Assembly (NCBI RefSeq): GCF_012726235.1
Contig: NZ_JAASAH010000007.1
Coordinates: 222,680-286,679, forward strand
Direction: 5' to 3'
Source: Streptomyces sp. HNM0574
Lineage (GTDB): Bacteria; Actinomycetota; Actinomycetes; Streptomycetales; Streptomycetaceae
DNA: 64,000 bases
Made by a program: the position numbers and the translations under genes. Shown in pieces: positions 6,616 to 14,561 of this stretch (its first letter is position 1; every line of letters starts with the position of its first letter). The notes beneath the pieces are model-generated. The model was not told the DNA's origin. It searched no databases and worked only from the letters and a program-made list of their open reading frames with translations.

Positions 6616-8151
6616 CTACGAGACTGCCTCATCCCGCGCCCGCACGCGCCCGGGGCCCAGACCGGTGAGCGCGACGACGGCGCTGCCGAGGCAGGCCAGG
6701 GCGCCGAGCGCGAAGACGGCCGTGAACTGCCCCTCCGCCGGAACGTCCCCGGTGCCCTCCGGCAGCCCGGTCAGCGTGCGGGAGGCGAGCAGGGAGGTGA
6801 CGGCCGCGCTGCCGACGGACGAACCGACGGAGCGGGATATGGAGTTCATGCCGTTGGCGATGCCGCTCTGCTCGGGCCGCACCCCGTTGTTGATGAAGGC
6901 GGGCAGCGAGGCGAAGGCGAAGCCGATGGCCACCCCGACGCACATCCCCGCCACCACGACCTGCGCCGGAACCGTGCTCGACGTCCCCGCCAGGGCCAGC
7001 CAGCCGTACCCGGCGACGCCGCAGAAGCCGCCGGTGGCGAGCGTCGCGCTCGGGCCGACGCGGCGGACGAGGAGGCCGCCGAGCTGGGCGGCGGCGAGCG
7101 CGGCGAGCGTGCAGGGCAGCAGGTAGCCGACGCCGGCGCCGGCGATCGAGGCGCCGAAGCCGAAGCCGTCGGCGCCGGCGGACTCGACGGCCTCGCGCGG
7201 GACCCGCACCAGCGCCGAGAAGCCGACGAACAGCGTGAACATCGTGATCCCGAGCAGCACCGCCGCGATGTTGGTGAACAGCACCGGCCGGAGCACGAAC
7301 ATCCGCATGTCCACCATCGGTTCGGGCACCCGCCGCTCGATCCGCACCCACAGCGCGGCCGTCGCGGCGGCGGCCAGCAGGCAGCCGAGGGTGGGCGCCG
7401 AGGTCCAGCCCCAGTTGCCGCCCTGGGTGACGGGCAGCAGGAGCAGCACCAGCGCGGCGCCGAGGGTGAGCGCGCCGAGCCCGTCGGTGCGTCCGCCGGT
7501 CCCGGCCGCCGAGCGCGGGACGGCGAGCAGGACGGCGAGGAGCGCGCCCGTGGCGAGGGCGGCGGCGAGCCAGAAGACGCGGTGGTAGTCCGGGTCGGGG
7601 CCCTGGGTGAGCAGGCCGCCGACGGCGAGCGCGTTCCCGTAGCCGAGCATCAGCATCCCGGAGACGAAGCCGGAGGCGACCGGGAGCCTGGCGGGCGGCA
7701 GTTGGTCGCGCAGGACGGAGAGCGCGAGCGGGAACAGGGCGGTCGCGGTGCCCTGGAGGGCACGGCCGGTGATCAGCAGGGGCAGCGTGTCGCTGACGGA
7801 GGCGAGCAGCGACCCGGCGAGGGTCAGCAGCGTGACGGCGAGGAGGACGGGCCGCCGTCCGTGCTGGTCGCCGAGGCGGCTGAAGAGCGGGGTGCTGATC
7901 GCGGCGGCCAGCAGCGTCGCGGTGGTGAGCCAGCCGGTGTCGACGGCGGAGGTGCCCAGCTCCTCCTGCACCAGCGGCAGGATCGGCACGGCCAGCGACT
8001 GCATCGTCGAGGCGGCCGTCGCACACAGCCCCAGCGCGAGCGTCAGCCCCACCATCCGGGCGCGGGAGGGGATTTGGGGCGCGGGGGCGTACGCGGCGGG
8101 CTCCGGGTTCCGGGGCCGGGGCGGGGCGTGGGCAGGCGGCATGGAGGGCAT
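6616..8151 (-). CDS. MFS transporter, DHA2-like drug:H+ antiporter
   Basis: A 511-residue integral membrane protein with about 14 spans. Loop 2-3 carries the MFS signature SRLGDQHGRRPVLL, and the first half has the GRALQGTATALFPLALSVL motif typical of drug:proton antiporters. It probably exports a hydrophobic drug or metabolite. The ATG at 8151 is preferred over an in-frame ATG at 8142 because GAGAG lies upstream. The gene is single and faces the GNAT gene across a 417-base divergent region (8152-8568). Substrate cannot be read from sequence. Confidence 0.85.
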   Translation of the reverse strand: MPSMPPAHAPPRPRNPEPAAYAPAPQIPSRARMVGLTLALGLCATAASTMQSLAVPILPLVQEELGTSAVDTGWLTTATLLAAAISTPLFSRLGDQHGRRPVLLAVTLLTLAGSLLASVSDTLPLLITGRALQGTATALFPLALSVLRDQLPPARLPVASGFVSGMLMLGYGNALAVGGLLTQGPDPDYHRVFWLAAALATGALLAVLLAVPRSAAGTGGRTDGLGALTLGAALVLLLLPVTQGGNWGWTSAPTLGCLLAAAATAALWVRIERRVPEPMVDMRMFVLRPVLFTNIAAVLLGITMFTLFVGFSALVRVPREAVESAGADGFGFGASIAGAGVGYLLPCTLAALAAAQLGGLLVRRVGPSATLATGGFCGVAGYGWLALAGTSSTVPAQVVVAGMCVGVAIGFAFASLPAFINNGVRPEQSGIANGMNSISRSVGSSVGSAAVTSLLASRTLTGLPEGTGDVPAEGQFTAVFALGALACLGSAVVALTGLGPGRVRARDEAVS

Positions 8152-8393
8152 GACGATCTCTCGCAGGCTGGAAAGCGGGGGGGGGGTGGCGGGGTGAACC
8201 CGGAGCGCGTGAGAGGTGCGGTGCGGAAGGGCACGAGACCGGGCAGGCCGGTGCGCACGCGCGCGAGATCCGGCCCAACGCGTGGCCGGGAACAGGCAAC
8301 GTAGGACATATCCCCGGCCCGGGGCCAATCGCGGAGCCCTCCGGAACGGCCGGTGTGAGATAGGCAATTCCGGGGCATCCACCCGGCTCTAAT

Positions 8394-8408
8394 TGAAAAC
8401 GATTCCCA
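8394..8408. promoter_or_regulatory. Zur-box-like operator in a 417-base divergent region
   Basis: TGAAAACGATTCCCA matches the Streptomyces Zur consensus TGAAAATGATTTTCA at 12 of 15 positions. It sits 175 bases before the GNAT start and 243 before the MFS start. The rest of 8152-8568 holds no gene I can support. The His-rich membrane gene at 9247 downstream makes a metal link plausible. Confidence 0.4.
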
Positions 8409-8568
8409 ACTGGCCTAGGCTCGACGCCACCCCGGGACACCCGGGCACCCCCGTCCCCGCGCCCCGCTGACCTCGCCGGACGCGCGGAAACCGGCCCCTC
8501 GCCGCCCCGCCCGGGCCCCGACGGGCCCGCCACCGCCCGCAGTTCACCGCGTCAGGAACAGGACCGCC

Positions 8569-9165
8569 GTGCACCCCTCCACCCCCGTCACCGCAGGCCC
8601 GCCCACCGTCGAGCCGTACGTCCACGGCCGCTACGTCATCGGCCCGGCACGGGAGGAGGACGTGGCCGGGGCCCGGGGCGTCATGCTCGACACGCTCTAC
8701 CGCGAGTTCGGCTACGGCTACGTGCCCGGCTGGCACGAGGACGTCGTCGACCCCGTCGGCACCTACCTCGCCGACCCCCGCCACCTGCTGCTCGTCGCCC
8801 GGGACGAGAGCGCGGACGGCGCCGTGGTCGCCACCACCGCGCTGCACTCGCGCGGACCGGCCCACCCGCCGCATCCGCGCTGGATCGCCGAGCGGTACCC
8901 GTCCGGCAGCACGGCGCAGCTCGTCCGGGTCTACGTGCGGCCCGAGCACCGGCGGCAGGGGCTGGCGGGGGCGATGGTGCGCTCGGCGCGCGGGTTCGCG
9001 GAGCGGGCCGGGTACCGGTCCGTCTACCTGCACACCAACGTGGACATCGAGGGCGCCGAGCCGTTCTGGCAGCGCATGGCCCGGCAGGTGTGCGACGCGC
9101 GCACCACCGGCGAGCACGGCCCCGGCGTCTCCACCGTCCACTTCGAGATCCCGCCGACGGGGTAG
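8569..9165 (+). CDS. GNAT-family N-acetyltransferase
   Basis: A 198-residue protein with the GNAT acetyl-CoA motif A: VRVYVRPEHRRQGLAGAMV (about 123-141) contains the R/Q-x-x-G-x-G/A pyrophosphate loop. A C-terminal YLHTNVDIEGAEPFWQRM segment is typical of the fold. The acceptor is unknown. GTG start at 8569 after AGGA. The Zur-like site upstream and the His-rich membrane protein downstream suggest a metal-linked unit, but this is inference. Confidence 0.85.
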   Translation: MHPSTPVTAGPPTVEPYVHGRYVIGPAREEDVAGARGVMLDTLYREFGYGYVPGWHEDVVDPVGTYLADPRHLLLVARDESADGAVVATTALHSRGPAHPPHPRWIAERYPSGSTAQLVRVYVRPEHRRQGLAGAMVRSARGFAERAGYRSVYLHTNVDIEGAEPFWQRMARQVCDARTTGEHGPGVSTVHFEIPPTG

Positions 9166-9246
9166 CCGCCCGCGGAACCCGCCCTCGCCGTCCCCCGGTT
9201 GGCGCCCCGGATGCGGGGTGCCGCGGGCGGTGGTGCGGGTGCGACG

Positions 9247-9906
9247 ATGAGCCCGATGGGTGCGGGCTGGGTTCTCCGAGCGGTGCGGACCGGGGTGTTC
9301 GCCACCGCCTGCGTGCTGCTCGCCGCCCTCGGGCACGCGCTGATGTCCGGGGCCCCCGTCCCCGTGCACGTGCTGCTGCCCGCCTGCGCCGCGACCGCCG
9401 CCGCGGCCTGGCCGCTCGCCGGACGGGAGCGCGGCCCCGTACTCGTCGGCACCCTCACCCTGGCCACCCAGGCGGGCCTGCATCTCGCGTTCTCCCTCGG
9501 CCAGGCGGGCGCCTCGTCCCACACCGGCGCGGTGATGGCGCATCCGCTGCCGCACTCCATGCCGCACTCCATGGCCCGGGCCATGACGCACGCGGCGCAC
9601 GGCGGCCACGGCGCGGACGGCGCCCACCCGGCGCAGCACGGCGGGTCCGGGATGCTCGCCGCGCACCTGCTCGTCGCGCTGCTGTGCGCCTGGTGGCTGT
9701 GGTGCGGCGAACGGGCCGCCTTCCGCCTCGTACGCGCCGCCTCGGCCCGGCTGTTCGCGCCGCTCAGCCGCGTAGTACGGCCCGTACTCCCCGCGCCCGC
9801 GCCGCGCGTTCCCACCGACGGGGACGCGCACCGGCGCGGGCCGCGCGCGCTCTTCCTCACGCACGTCATCTGGCTGCGGGGTCCCCCGTACGCGCCCGCC
9901 GCCTGA
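9247..9906 (+). CDS. Membrane protein with a histidine-rich loop
   Basis: A 219-residue protein with about four spans (ALGHALM region, LLPACAATAAAAW, VGTLTLATQAGLHLAFSL and LLVALLCAWWLWC). Between spans three and four is a loop with some nine His and several Met (HPLPHSMPHSMARAMTHAAH and following), a likely metal-binding patch. ATG at 9247 taken; ATG at 9256 also possible. Such proteins in Streptomyces are often near copper or zinc handling genes; here a Zur-like box lies upstream of the preceding gene. Precise role unknown. Confidence 0.75.
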   Translation: MSPMGAGWVLRAVRTGVFATACVLLAALGHALMSGAPVPVHVLLPACAATAAAAWPLAGRERGPVLVGTLTLATQAGLHLAFSLGQAGASSHTGAVMAHPLPHSMPHSMARAMTHAAHGGHGADGAHPAQHGGSGMLAAHLLVALLCAWWLWCGERAAFRLVRAASARLFAPLSRVVRPVLPAPAPRVPTDGDAHRRGPRALFLTHVIWLRGPPYAPAA

Positions 9907-9938
9907 CCCCGGGCGGCACGGCCCGTACTCATCAGCAC

Positions 9939-9959
9939 CCGGCGCCCGCACGGCGCCGG
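9939..9959 (+). terminator. GC hairpin after the His-rich membrane gene
   Basis: CCGGCGCC (9939-9946) and GGCGCCGG (9952-9959) around CGCAC form an 8-bp stem 33 bases after the stop. There is no U-tract, as is usual for Streptomyces. Confidence 0.5.
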
Positions 9960-9978
9960 TTCACGAAGGAATCCCCCC

Positions 9979-10067
9979 ATGACGACCACCCCTGCGCGGA
10001 CGCGGCCGGCACCGGCGCTGTCCGTGCCCCCTCACCGGGACCTCACCGGTGAGCCCGACTCCCCGGT
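9979..10067 (+). other. Ribosome-site-led ORF start without a recognisable protein, possible gene remnant
   Basis: GAAGGA precedes an ATG at 9979 at ideal spacing. The reading frame begins with a Thr/Pro/Arg-rich stretch like the N-terminus of a membrane protein. It then runs antisense through the anti-sigma gene to 10332 with no recognisable content. I read this as the surviving start of a deleted third gene of the GNAT/membrane operon. A PepSY-type membrane protein would fit such a start, but that is a guess. Confidence 0.3.
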
Positions 10068-10268
10068 TCAGCCCGCCCGTTCGGCCGGTTCCGCCGGCGC
10101 GTTCCCGCCCGTCAGCTCGCGGTCGAGGGCCGCGGCGCGGGCCTGCCAGGCGCGGCAGGAGGCGCACTCCGCGAGGTGGGTGCGCAGCCTGCCGGCGGAG
10201 ACGCCGGGCGGGAGCGCCTCACCGTCGAGTTCCGCCGAGATCGCGGTCCGGGCGCGGGAGCAGAGCAT
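10068..10268 (-). CDS. Small zf-HC2 anti-sigma-factor-like protein
   Basis: A 66-residue soluble protein with the zinc-binding anti-sigma pattern: Cys3, then HLAECASC giving His30-x3-Cys34-x2-Cys37. No membrane segment follows, so it resembles cytoplasmic ZAS proteins such as RsrA rather than membrane-bound ones. The ATG at 10268 follows GGAGG. It is divergent from the sigma-factor gene (start 10322) across 53 bases, whereas sigma/anti-sigma pairs are more often co-transcribed. Binding to that sigma factor is inferred from position and domain. Confidence 0.75.
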   Translation of the reverse strand: MLCSRARTAISAELDGEALPPGVSAGRLRTHLAECASCRAWQARAAALDRELTGGNAPAEPAERAG

Positions 10269-10321
10269 CCCCCCATCCTCCCCGACCGCCCCGGAACCGG
10301 GACGCGGGGAGGGGGCCCGGT

Positions 10322-11080
10322 ATGACCGGTGACCGCACAGCCGGTGAACTCCCGGCCGGGGCCGGGCAGTCCGGCCCGTCCCGCCCACGCCCGGACCGGG
10401 CCGCCGCCGACGCCGAGTCGACAGCCTGGGCGCTGGCCGCGCGGGACGGGGACGCGGAGGCCGCGCAGCGGTTCTTCCGGGCGACGCAGCTCGACGTACG
10501 CCGGTACGTCACGCACCTGAGCGGCGACCCACAGGCTGTGGACGACCTCGTCCAGGACACCTACCTGCGGGCGCTGCGCGGGCTGCGCGGCTTCGAGGGC
10601 CGTTCCTCGGCCCGTACCTGGCTGCTGGCCATCGCCCGCCGCGCCGTCGCCGACCGGCTGCGCGCCGGGGCCCGCCGCCCCCGCGAGGCCGGGTCCGAGG
10701 ACTGGCAGGCGGCGGTGGAGAAGGCCCAGCCCCGGGGGCTGCCCGGCTTCGAGGAGGGCGTGGCCCTCGGCGAGCTGCTGGGGCGGCTGGAGCCGCGCCG
10801 CCGCGAGGCGTTCGTCCTCACCCAGCAGCTCGGACTGCCGTACGCGGAGGCCGCCGACGTCATCAACTGCCCCCTGGGGACGGTCCGTTCACGCGTCGCG
10901 CGCGCCCGCGAGGACCTGATCGCCCTGCTCGACGCGGCGGAACGCGAGGACGGCGGCCCGGCGTCGGGACCGGCCGCCGGGCCCGCGCGGGAGCGGCCCG
11001 CGGGCCGGGACGGGCGGGACGCGGGCGGGCGGCCAACCCCAGGTAGTCGGCCGACGGCGCTGTCCGGTTCCGCGGCCTGA
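10322..11080 (+). CDS. ECF-type RNA polymerase sigma factor
   Basis: A 252-residue protein with region 2 at about 52-118 (FRATQLDVRRYVTHLSG, VDDLVQDTYLRAL, SARTWLLAIARR) and region 4 at about 155-205 (LEPRRREAFVLTQQLGLPYAEAADV, GTVRSRVARAR). A 45-residue Pro/Gly/Arg-rich tail follows. ECF sigma factors direct polymerase to stress promoters. The zf-HC2 protein encoded divergently is the probable partner. ATG at 10322 after GGGGAGGGGG. A strong hairpin terminator follows at 11098. Confidence 0.88.
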   Translation: MTGDRTAGELPAGAGQSGPSRPRPDRAAADAESTAWALAARDGDAEAAQRFFRATQLDVRRYVTHLSGDPQAVDDLVQDTYLRALRGLRGFEGRSSARTWLLAIARRAVADRLRAGARRPREAGSEDWQAAVEKAQPRGLPGFEEGVALGELLGRLEPRRREAFVLTQQLGLPYAEAADVINCPLGTVRSRVARAREDLIALLDAAEREDGGPASGPAAGPARERPAGRDGRDAGGRPTPGSRPTALSGSAA

Positions 11081-11097
11081 GCACCGCGCGGAATCAC

Positions 11098-11139
11098 GCG
11101 GGGCACACGGGCGCATCCGACTGCGCCCGTGTGCCCCGC
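11098..11139 (+). terminator. Perfect 18-bp stem terminator after the sigma-factor gene
   Basis: Arms 11098-11115 (GCGGGGCACACGGGCGCA) and 11122-11139 are fully complementary around a 6-base loop. It begins 17 bases after the stop codon. Confidence 0.85.
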
Positions 11140-11242
11140 GCTCTCGGGCACGACGGGATTCGGCCACCCCACCGGGTGGGCATCCCCCTCCTCGCCGGTG
11201 CGTACGGCACCGGGCCCGCACCCCGAGAGAAGCGAGCGCGCC

Positions 11243-11464
11243 ATGACACAGCACGCGTCCCCCGACCCGTCGGTCCCCGTCGCCACGTTCTGCGGCAACT
11301 GCGACTGCGGCTGCCCGCAGCTGTTCTACGTTCCCGACGCGGACGAGGAGCGGCGCGTCCAGCTGACCGACGACTTCGGCCAGCGCGTCGAAATGAGCAG
11401 CGACCAGTTCGCCTCCCTCCTCACCCAGGCCAAGGAGGGCACCCTCGACCACTTGACGCGCTAG
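11243..11464 (+). CDS. Small Cys-rich protein with a CGNCDCGCP motif
   Basis: A 73-residue protein whose N-terminal third holds FCGNCDCGCPQLFY (Cys at about 17, 20, 22 and 24). These cysteines could bind a metal or Fe-S centre. The rest is acidic and probably helical. I recognise it as a recurrent uncharacterised Streptomyces small protein, not as a family with known function. ATG at 11243 after GAGAGAAG. The hairpin at 11098 isolates it from the sigma gene. Its stop codon TAG supplies the first base of the repeat hairpin at 11464. Confidence 0.7.
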   Translation: MTQHASPDPSVPVATFCGNCDCGCPQLFYVPDADEERRVQLTDDFGQRVEMSSDQFASLLTQAKEGTLDHLTR

Positions 11465-11690
11465 CGCCCTGAAAGGGGCGCGGGGAACTGCGCGAACGGC
11501 CACGGCGTACGGGGTGGTCCGGTGACGTCATGGAGCACCCCGCGCCGGGGCTGAGGCGCTGCGCTTGCCAGCCCTGCGCCTATGGCGCAGACCTCCCAAG
11601 CGGGGTGAGCCCGCGACAAGGGGCGCGGGGAACTGCGCGAAAAAGGGGCGCGGGGAACTGCGCGATCGGCCACAGTTCGCCCGCGCCCCG
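11464..11690 (+). repeat. Convergent-gene repeat array A (3 core copies)
   Basis: A hairpin GCGCCC-TGAAAG-GGGCGC (11464-11481) starts on the last base of the TAG stop. Three copies of the core GCGGGGAACTGCGC follow in plus orientation. A second module between them contains CTGCGCCTATGGCGCAG, itself a small hairpin. The array fills the gap to the convergent MFS stop at 11723. No gene is seen. Confidence 0.85.
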
Positions 11691-11722
11691 CGACGTACCG
11701 GCAGGGGCCCCGGGAGAGAGGC

Positions 11723-13177
11723 TTACGGCGCCTCCGGCGCCTCCGCCTCCACCGGCTTGGGGATGAGGAAGGACGTCAGGAAGGCGACCGCCAGCAGGAT
11801 CACGCCGGCCAGCATGCCCGCCGTGTACCCGGAGGTCCCCGAGGCGTCGGCCGGCGCCGCCGCCGTCTGCACGGCGTAGATCACCGCGAAGCTCAGCCCC
11901 GAACCGAGGTTGAACGCACCGGCGTTGAGCCCTGGCAGGAAGCCCGGGTTCTCCTTCGGCGAGAGCACGATGCCGAGCCCGTTGAGCACGATGTTGCCGA
12001 TGCCCGCGTACATCACGCCGACCAGGACGGAGCCCGCGAGCAGCAGTCCGCGCGAGTGGCTGTCGAGGGTGAGCACCATGCCGACGACGGTGACGACGGA
12101 GCCGATCAGCCCGACGCGCAGGATGCGCCCGTACCCGTGGGTGGCGGCGAGGCGTCCGGCGACGGGGCCCATGGCGAGCCCGGCGAGCGCGTACGGGGTG
12201 AGCGTCCACCAGGCCGACTGCTCGGCCGACATGCCCAGTCCGGCCCGGGCGTCCTGCGCGAAGGCGGGGATCAGGCCGTTCATGACGGCGAAGACGCCGG
12301 TCATGGTGAGCACGGTGGTCAGCAGCGTCGCCCAGGTGGAGCGCTGCCGCAGGTGCCGGGTGGCGACGAGCGGGTGCGGGCTGCGGTCCTCGGTGCGCCA
12401 GAACAGCGCGAACGCGGCGGCGGAGACCACCACGAGCAGGGCGACCATGCCCCAGCGCGCCGCGGCCAGCTTCCCCGCCTCGTTCAGCGCGATCAGCATC
12501 GCGCCGACGGAGACGACGAGCAGGGCGACGCCGGGCCAGTCCATGCGCGGCGTGCTCGCGGCGCGGGACTCGGGGGTGCACAGCGCGACGAGCGCGGTGG
12601 CCAGCGCCGCGACGATCGCCATGGCCCAGAAGACGGACTGGAAGCCGTGGTTGTCGGCGAGGTAGCCGCCCGCGAGGGAGTCGACGCCCGCGATGCCGCC
12701 GTTGACGGCGGTGATGACGCCGAGCAGCATCCCGTACTTCTTCGGCTCCCTGACCTCGACGCGCAGCATGATCAGGCAGAGCGGCACGGTCGGCCCGGAC
12801 ACGCCCTGGATGATCCGGCCGGCGAACAGCATCGGCACGCTGGTGGCGAAGGCGGCGACGACGCAGCCCACGGCCATCAGCGCGAGCATCCCGGCGAGCA
12901 CCTTGCGGCGGCCGACGAGGTCGCCGAGGCGCGGCAGGAAGAGGGAGAACAGCGCGGCCGAGGTGAAGAACGCGGTCTGGGTGAGCCCGATCTCGGCGGA
13001 GGAGGCGTCCAGGCTGCGTTCGATGCTGCTCAGCGCGGGGCTGAGCATGCTCGCGTTCAGCTGGAAGGCGAAGCAGGCGACGAGCAGCGCCGTCATCAGC
13101 ACACCCACGCGCACGGGGCGGCCGAAGCGTCCGGTGCTCTCCGGCGCGGCGGGCGCGGTGCCCTGCGCGGCGGTCAC
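11723..13177 (-). CDS. MFS transporter, probable nucleoside importer
   Basis: A 484-residue membrane protein with about 14 spans and the MFS loop LPRLGDLVGRRKVLAG near residue 85. A GPTVPLCLIMLRVE segment follows the GRIIQGVSG motif. The GTG at 13177 overlaps the stop of the nucleoside hydrolase by four bases, so the two are coupled. With a hydrolase, a LacI regulator and a ribokinase beside it, uptake of nucleosides is likely (inference). By sequence alone it is closest to DHA2-type pumps, so export remains possible. Confidence 0.82.
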   Translation of the reverse strand: MTAAQGTAPAAPESTGRFGRPVRVGVLMTALLVACFAFQLNASMLSPALSSIERSLDASSAEIGLTQTAFFTSAALFSLFLPRLGDLVGRRKVLAGMLALMAVGCVVAAFATSVPMLFAGRIIQGVSGPTVPLCLIMLRVEVREPKKYGMLLGVITAVNGGIAGVDSLAGGYLADNHGFQSVFWAMAIVAALATALVALCTPESRAASTPRMDWPGVALLVVSVGAMLIALNEAGKLAAARWGMVALLVVVSAAAFALFWRTEDRSPHPLVATRHLRQRSTWATLLTTVLTMTGVFAVMNGLIPAFAQDARAGLGMSAEQSAWWTLTPYALAGLAMGPVAGRLAATHGYGRILRVGLIGSVVTVVGMVLTLDSHSRGLLLAGSVLVGVMYAGIGNIVLNGLGIVLSPKENPGFLPGLNAGAFNLGSGLSFAVIYAVQTAAAPADASGTSGYTAGMLAGVILLAVAFLTSFLIPKPVEAEAPEAP

Positions 13178-14139
13178 GCTCCGGCTCCGTCCGCGGTACC
13201 GCCCTCGCCGATCCGCTCCAGCGCGTCGACGACGAGGTCCCAGAAGCGCTGGTGGTCGAGGTCGACGGCGACCTGGGTGCGGCAGTCCTCGGGCGCGGGC
13301 GCGCGGAAGTCGGTGACGGTCATGCCGAGGGCCAGCCCGTTGCCGAGCTCGATGTCGACGGGGGCCTTGCGGACGGTCATGACGTCCGGGTCGATGACGT
13401 ACGCGACGGCGCACGGGTCGTGCACCGGCGGGGCCTCGAAGCCCTGCGCCTGGAGGTACATCTCGCCGAAGAAGTCCAGCAGTTCGTTCACGAAGCCGGC
13501 CGGGGCGGTGTTCAGCGCCGCGATCCGCTTCGTCACGTCCTCGGTGGCCAGGGCCTGGTGGGTGAGGTCGAGGCCGACCATCGTCACGTTCCAGCCCGCG
13601 TTGAAGACGATGTGCGCGGCCTCGGGGTCGATGACGATGTTGAACTCGGCGACCGGGCTCCAGTTGCCCTGGTGGAAGCCGCCGCCCATGAGCACGACCT
13701 CGCGGACCCGCTCGGCGATCCGCGGCTCCTTGCGCACGGCGAGCGCGATGTTCGTCAGGCCCGCGGTGGGGACGAGGGTGATCTCGCCGGGCTCGTGGGC
13801 CATGACGGTGTCGATGATGAGGTCGACGGCGTGCCGCCCGTCGAGCTCCAGCGTCGGCTCGGGCAGCACGGGCCCGTCCAGGCCGGACTCGCCGTGGATG
13901 TCGGGCGCGGTCTCGACGGTGCGGACCAGCGGGCGCGGGCAGCCGGCGGCGAACGGGACGCCGGTGATCCCGGCGATGCGGGCCACCGAGAGCGCGTTCC
14001 TGGTGACCTTCTCCAGGGTCTGGTTGCCGACGACGGTGGTGACGGCGACCAGTTCGACGTCCGGGTTGCCGTGCGCGAGCAGCATCGCGATCGCGTCGTC
14101 GTGCCCCGGGTCACAGTCGAGGATGATCTTCCTGGCCAA
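13174..14139 (-). CDS. Inosine-uridine preferring nucleoside hydrolase
   Basis: A 321-residue enzyme that cleaves the N-glycosidic bond of ribonucleosides to base plus ribose. The calcium-binding signature DCDPGHDDA is at about 9-17, with a central VLMGGGFHQGN and a C-terminal HDPCAVAY (catalytic His/Asp) as in RihA/IunH. The start is a TTG at 14139 behind AAAGGGG; no ATG or GTG fits the conserved N-terminus. It is first in a minus-strand operon with the MFS gene. It faces the lacI-rbsK operon, whose ribokinase would phosphorylate the released ribose. Confidence 0.9.
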   Translation of the reverse strand: MARKIILDCDPGHDDAIAMLLAHGNPDVELVAVTTVVGNQTLEKVTRNALSVARIAGITGVPFAAGCPRPLVRTVETAPDIHGESGLDGPVLPEPTLELDGRHAVDLIIDTVMAHEPGEITLVPTAGLTNIALAVRKEPRIAERVREVVLMGGGFHQGNWSPVAEFNIVIDPEAAHIVFNAGWNVTMVGLDLTHQALATEDVTKRIAALNTAPAGFVNELLDFFGEMYLQAQGFEAPPVHDPCAVAYVIDPDVMTVRKAPVDIELGNGLALGMTVTDFRAPAPEDCRTQVAVDLDHQRFWDLVVDALERIGEGGTADGAGA

Positions 14140-14344
14140 CGCAAGCCCCTTTGCTCGTTGTTGCGCACCCCGCGCGCTCGCGGGCGGGGAGTTCGCTCGT
14201 TGCTCGGCTGAACTGTGGTGCTGGTCGTCAGGCGAGCGAGCGCCACGAAGGGGCTGCCGCACACGAGGCACGCCCGCACCGCTCCCGCGGCTCCGGCGCA
14301 CCGGCACCCCCGCCGGGGCCCGGGCGGACCCGGAACACCTGGCG

Positions 14345-14358
14345 GGAAAACGTTCTCC
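14345..14358. promoter_or_regulatory. LacI-type operator, site 1
   Basis: GGAAAACGTTCTCC is a near-perfect palindrome centred on AACGTT (14349-14354), typical of LacI/GalR sites with a central CG. It lies 206 bases from the nucleoside hydrolase start within the 422-base divergent region 14140-14561, which holds no gene. Confidence 0.6.
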
Positions 14359-14444
14359 GAAGACTTTGCGTACCGCCCCGCGGGATGTCAATGGCCGGAT
14401 ATGTCACACGGGTACAGCGGAGCCTGGGCGCCGGAATCGGCCGG

Positions 14445-14458
14445 TGATAACGTTTGCC
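14445..14458. promoter_or_regulatory. LacI-type operator, site 2
   Basis: TGATAACGTTTGCC is centred on a second AACGTT (14449-14454), exactly 100 bases from site 1 and about 105 bases before the lacI start. The paired sites suggest repression of both divergent operons, possibly by looping. Confidence 0.55.
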
Positions 14459-14561
14459 GCCATCCGCCCCGCAGCACCGGCCGATCCGGGACGTACCGGA
14501 CAGCGCGTGGCCCGCGTGCGCGGCGGAATCCGGTCGGAAGAAACCAGGACGGTGGCGGCCA

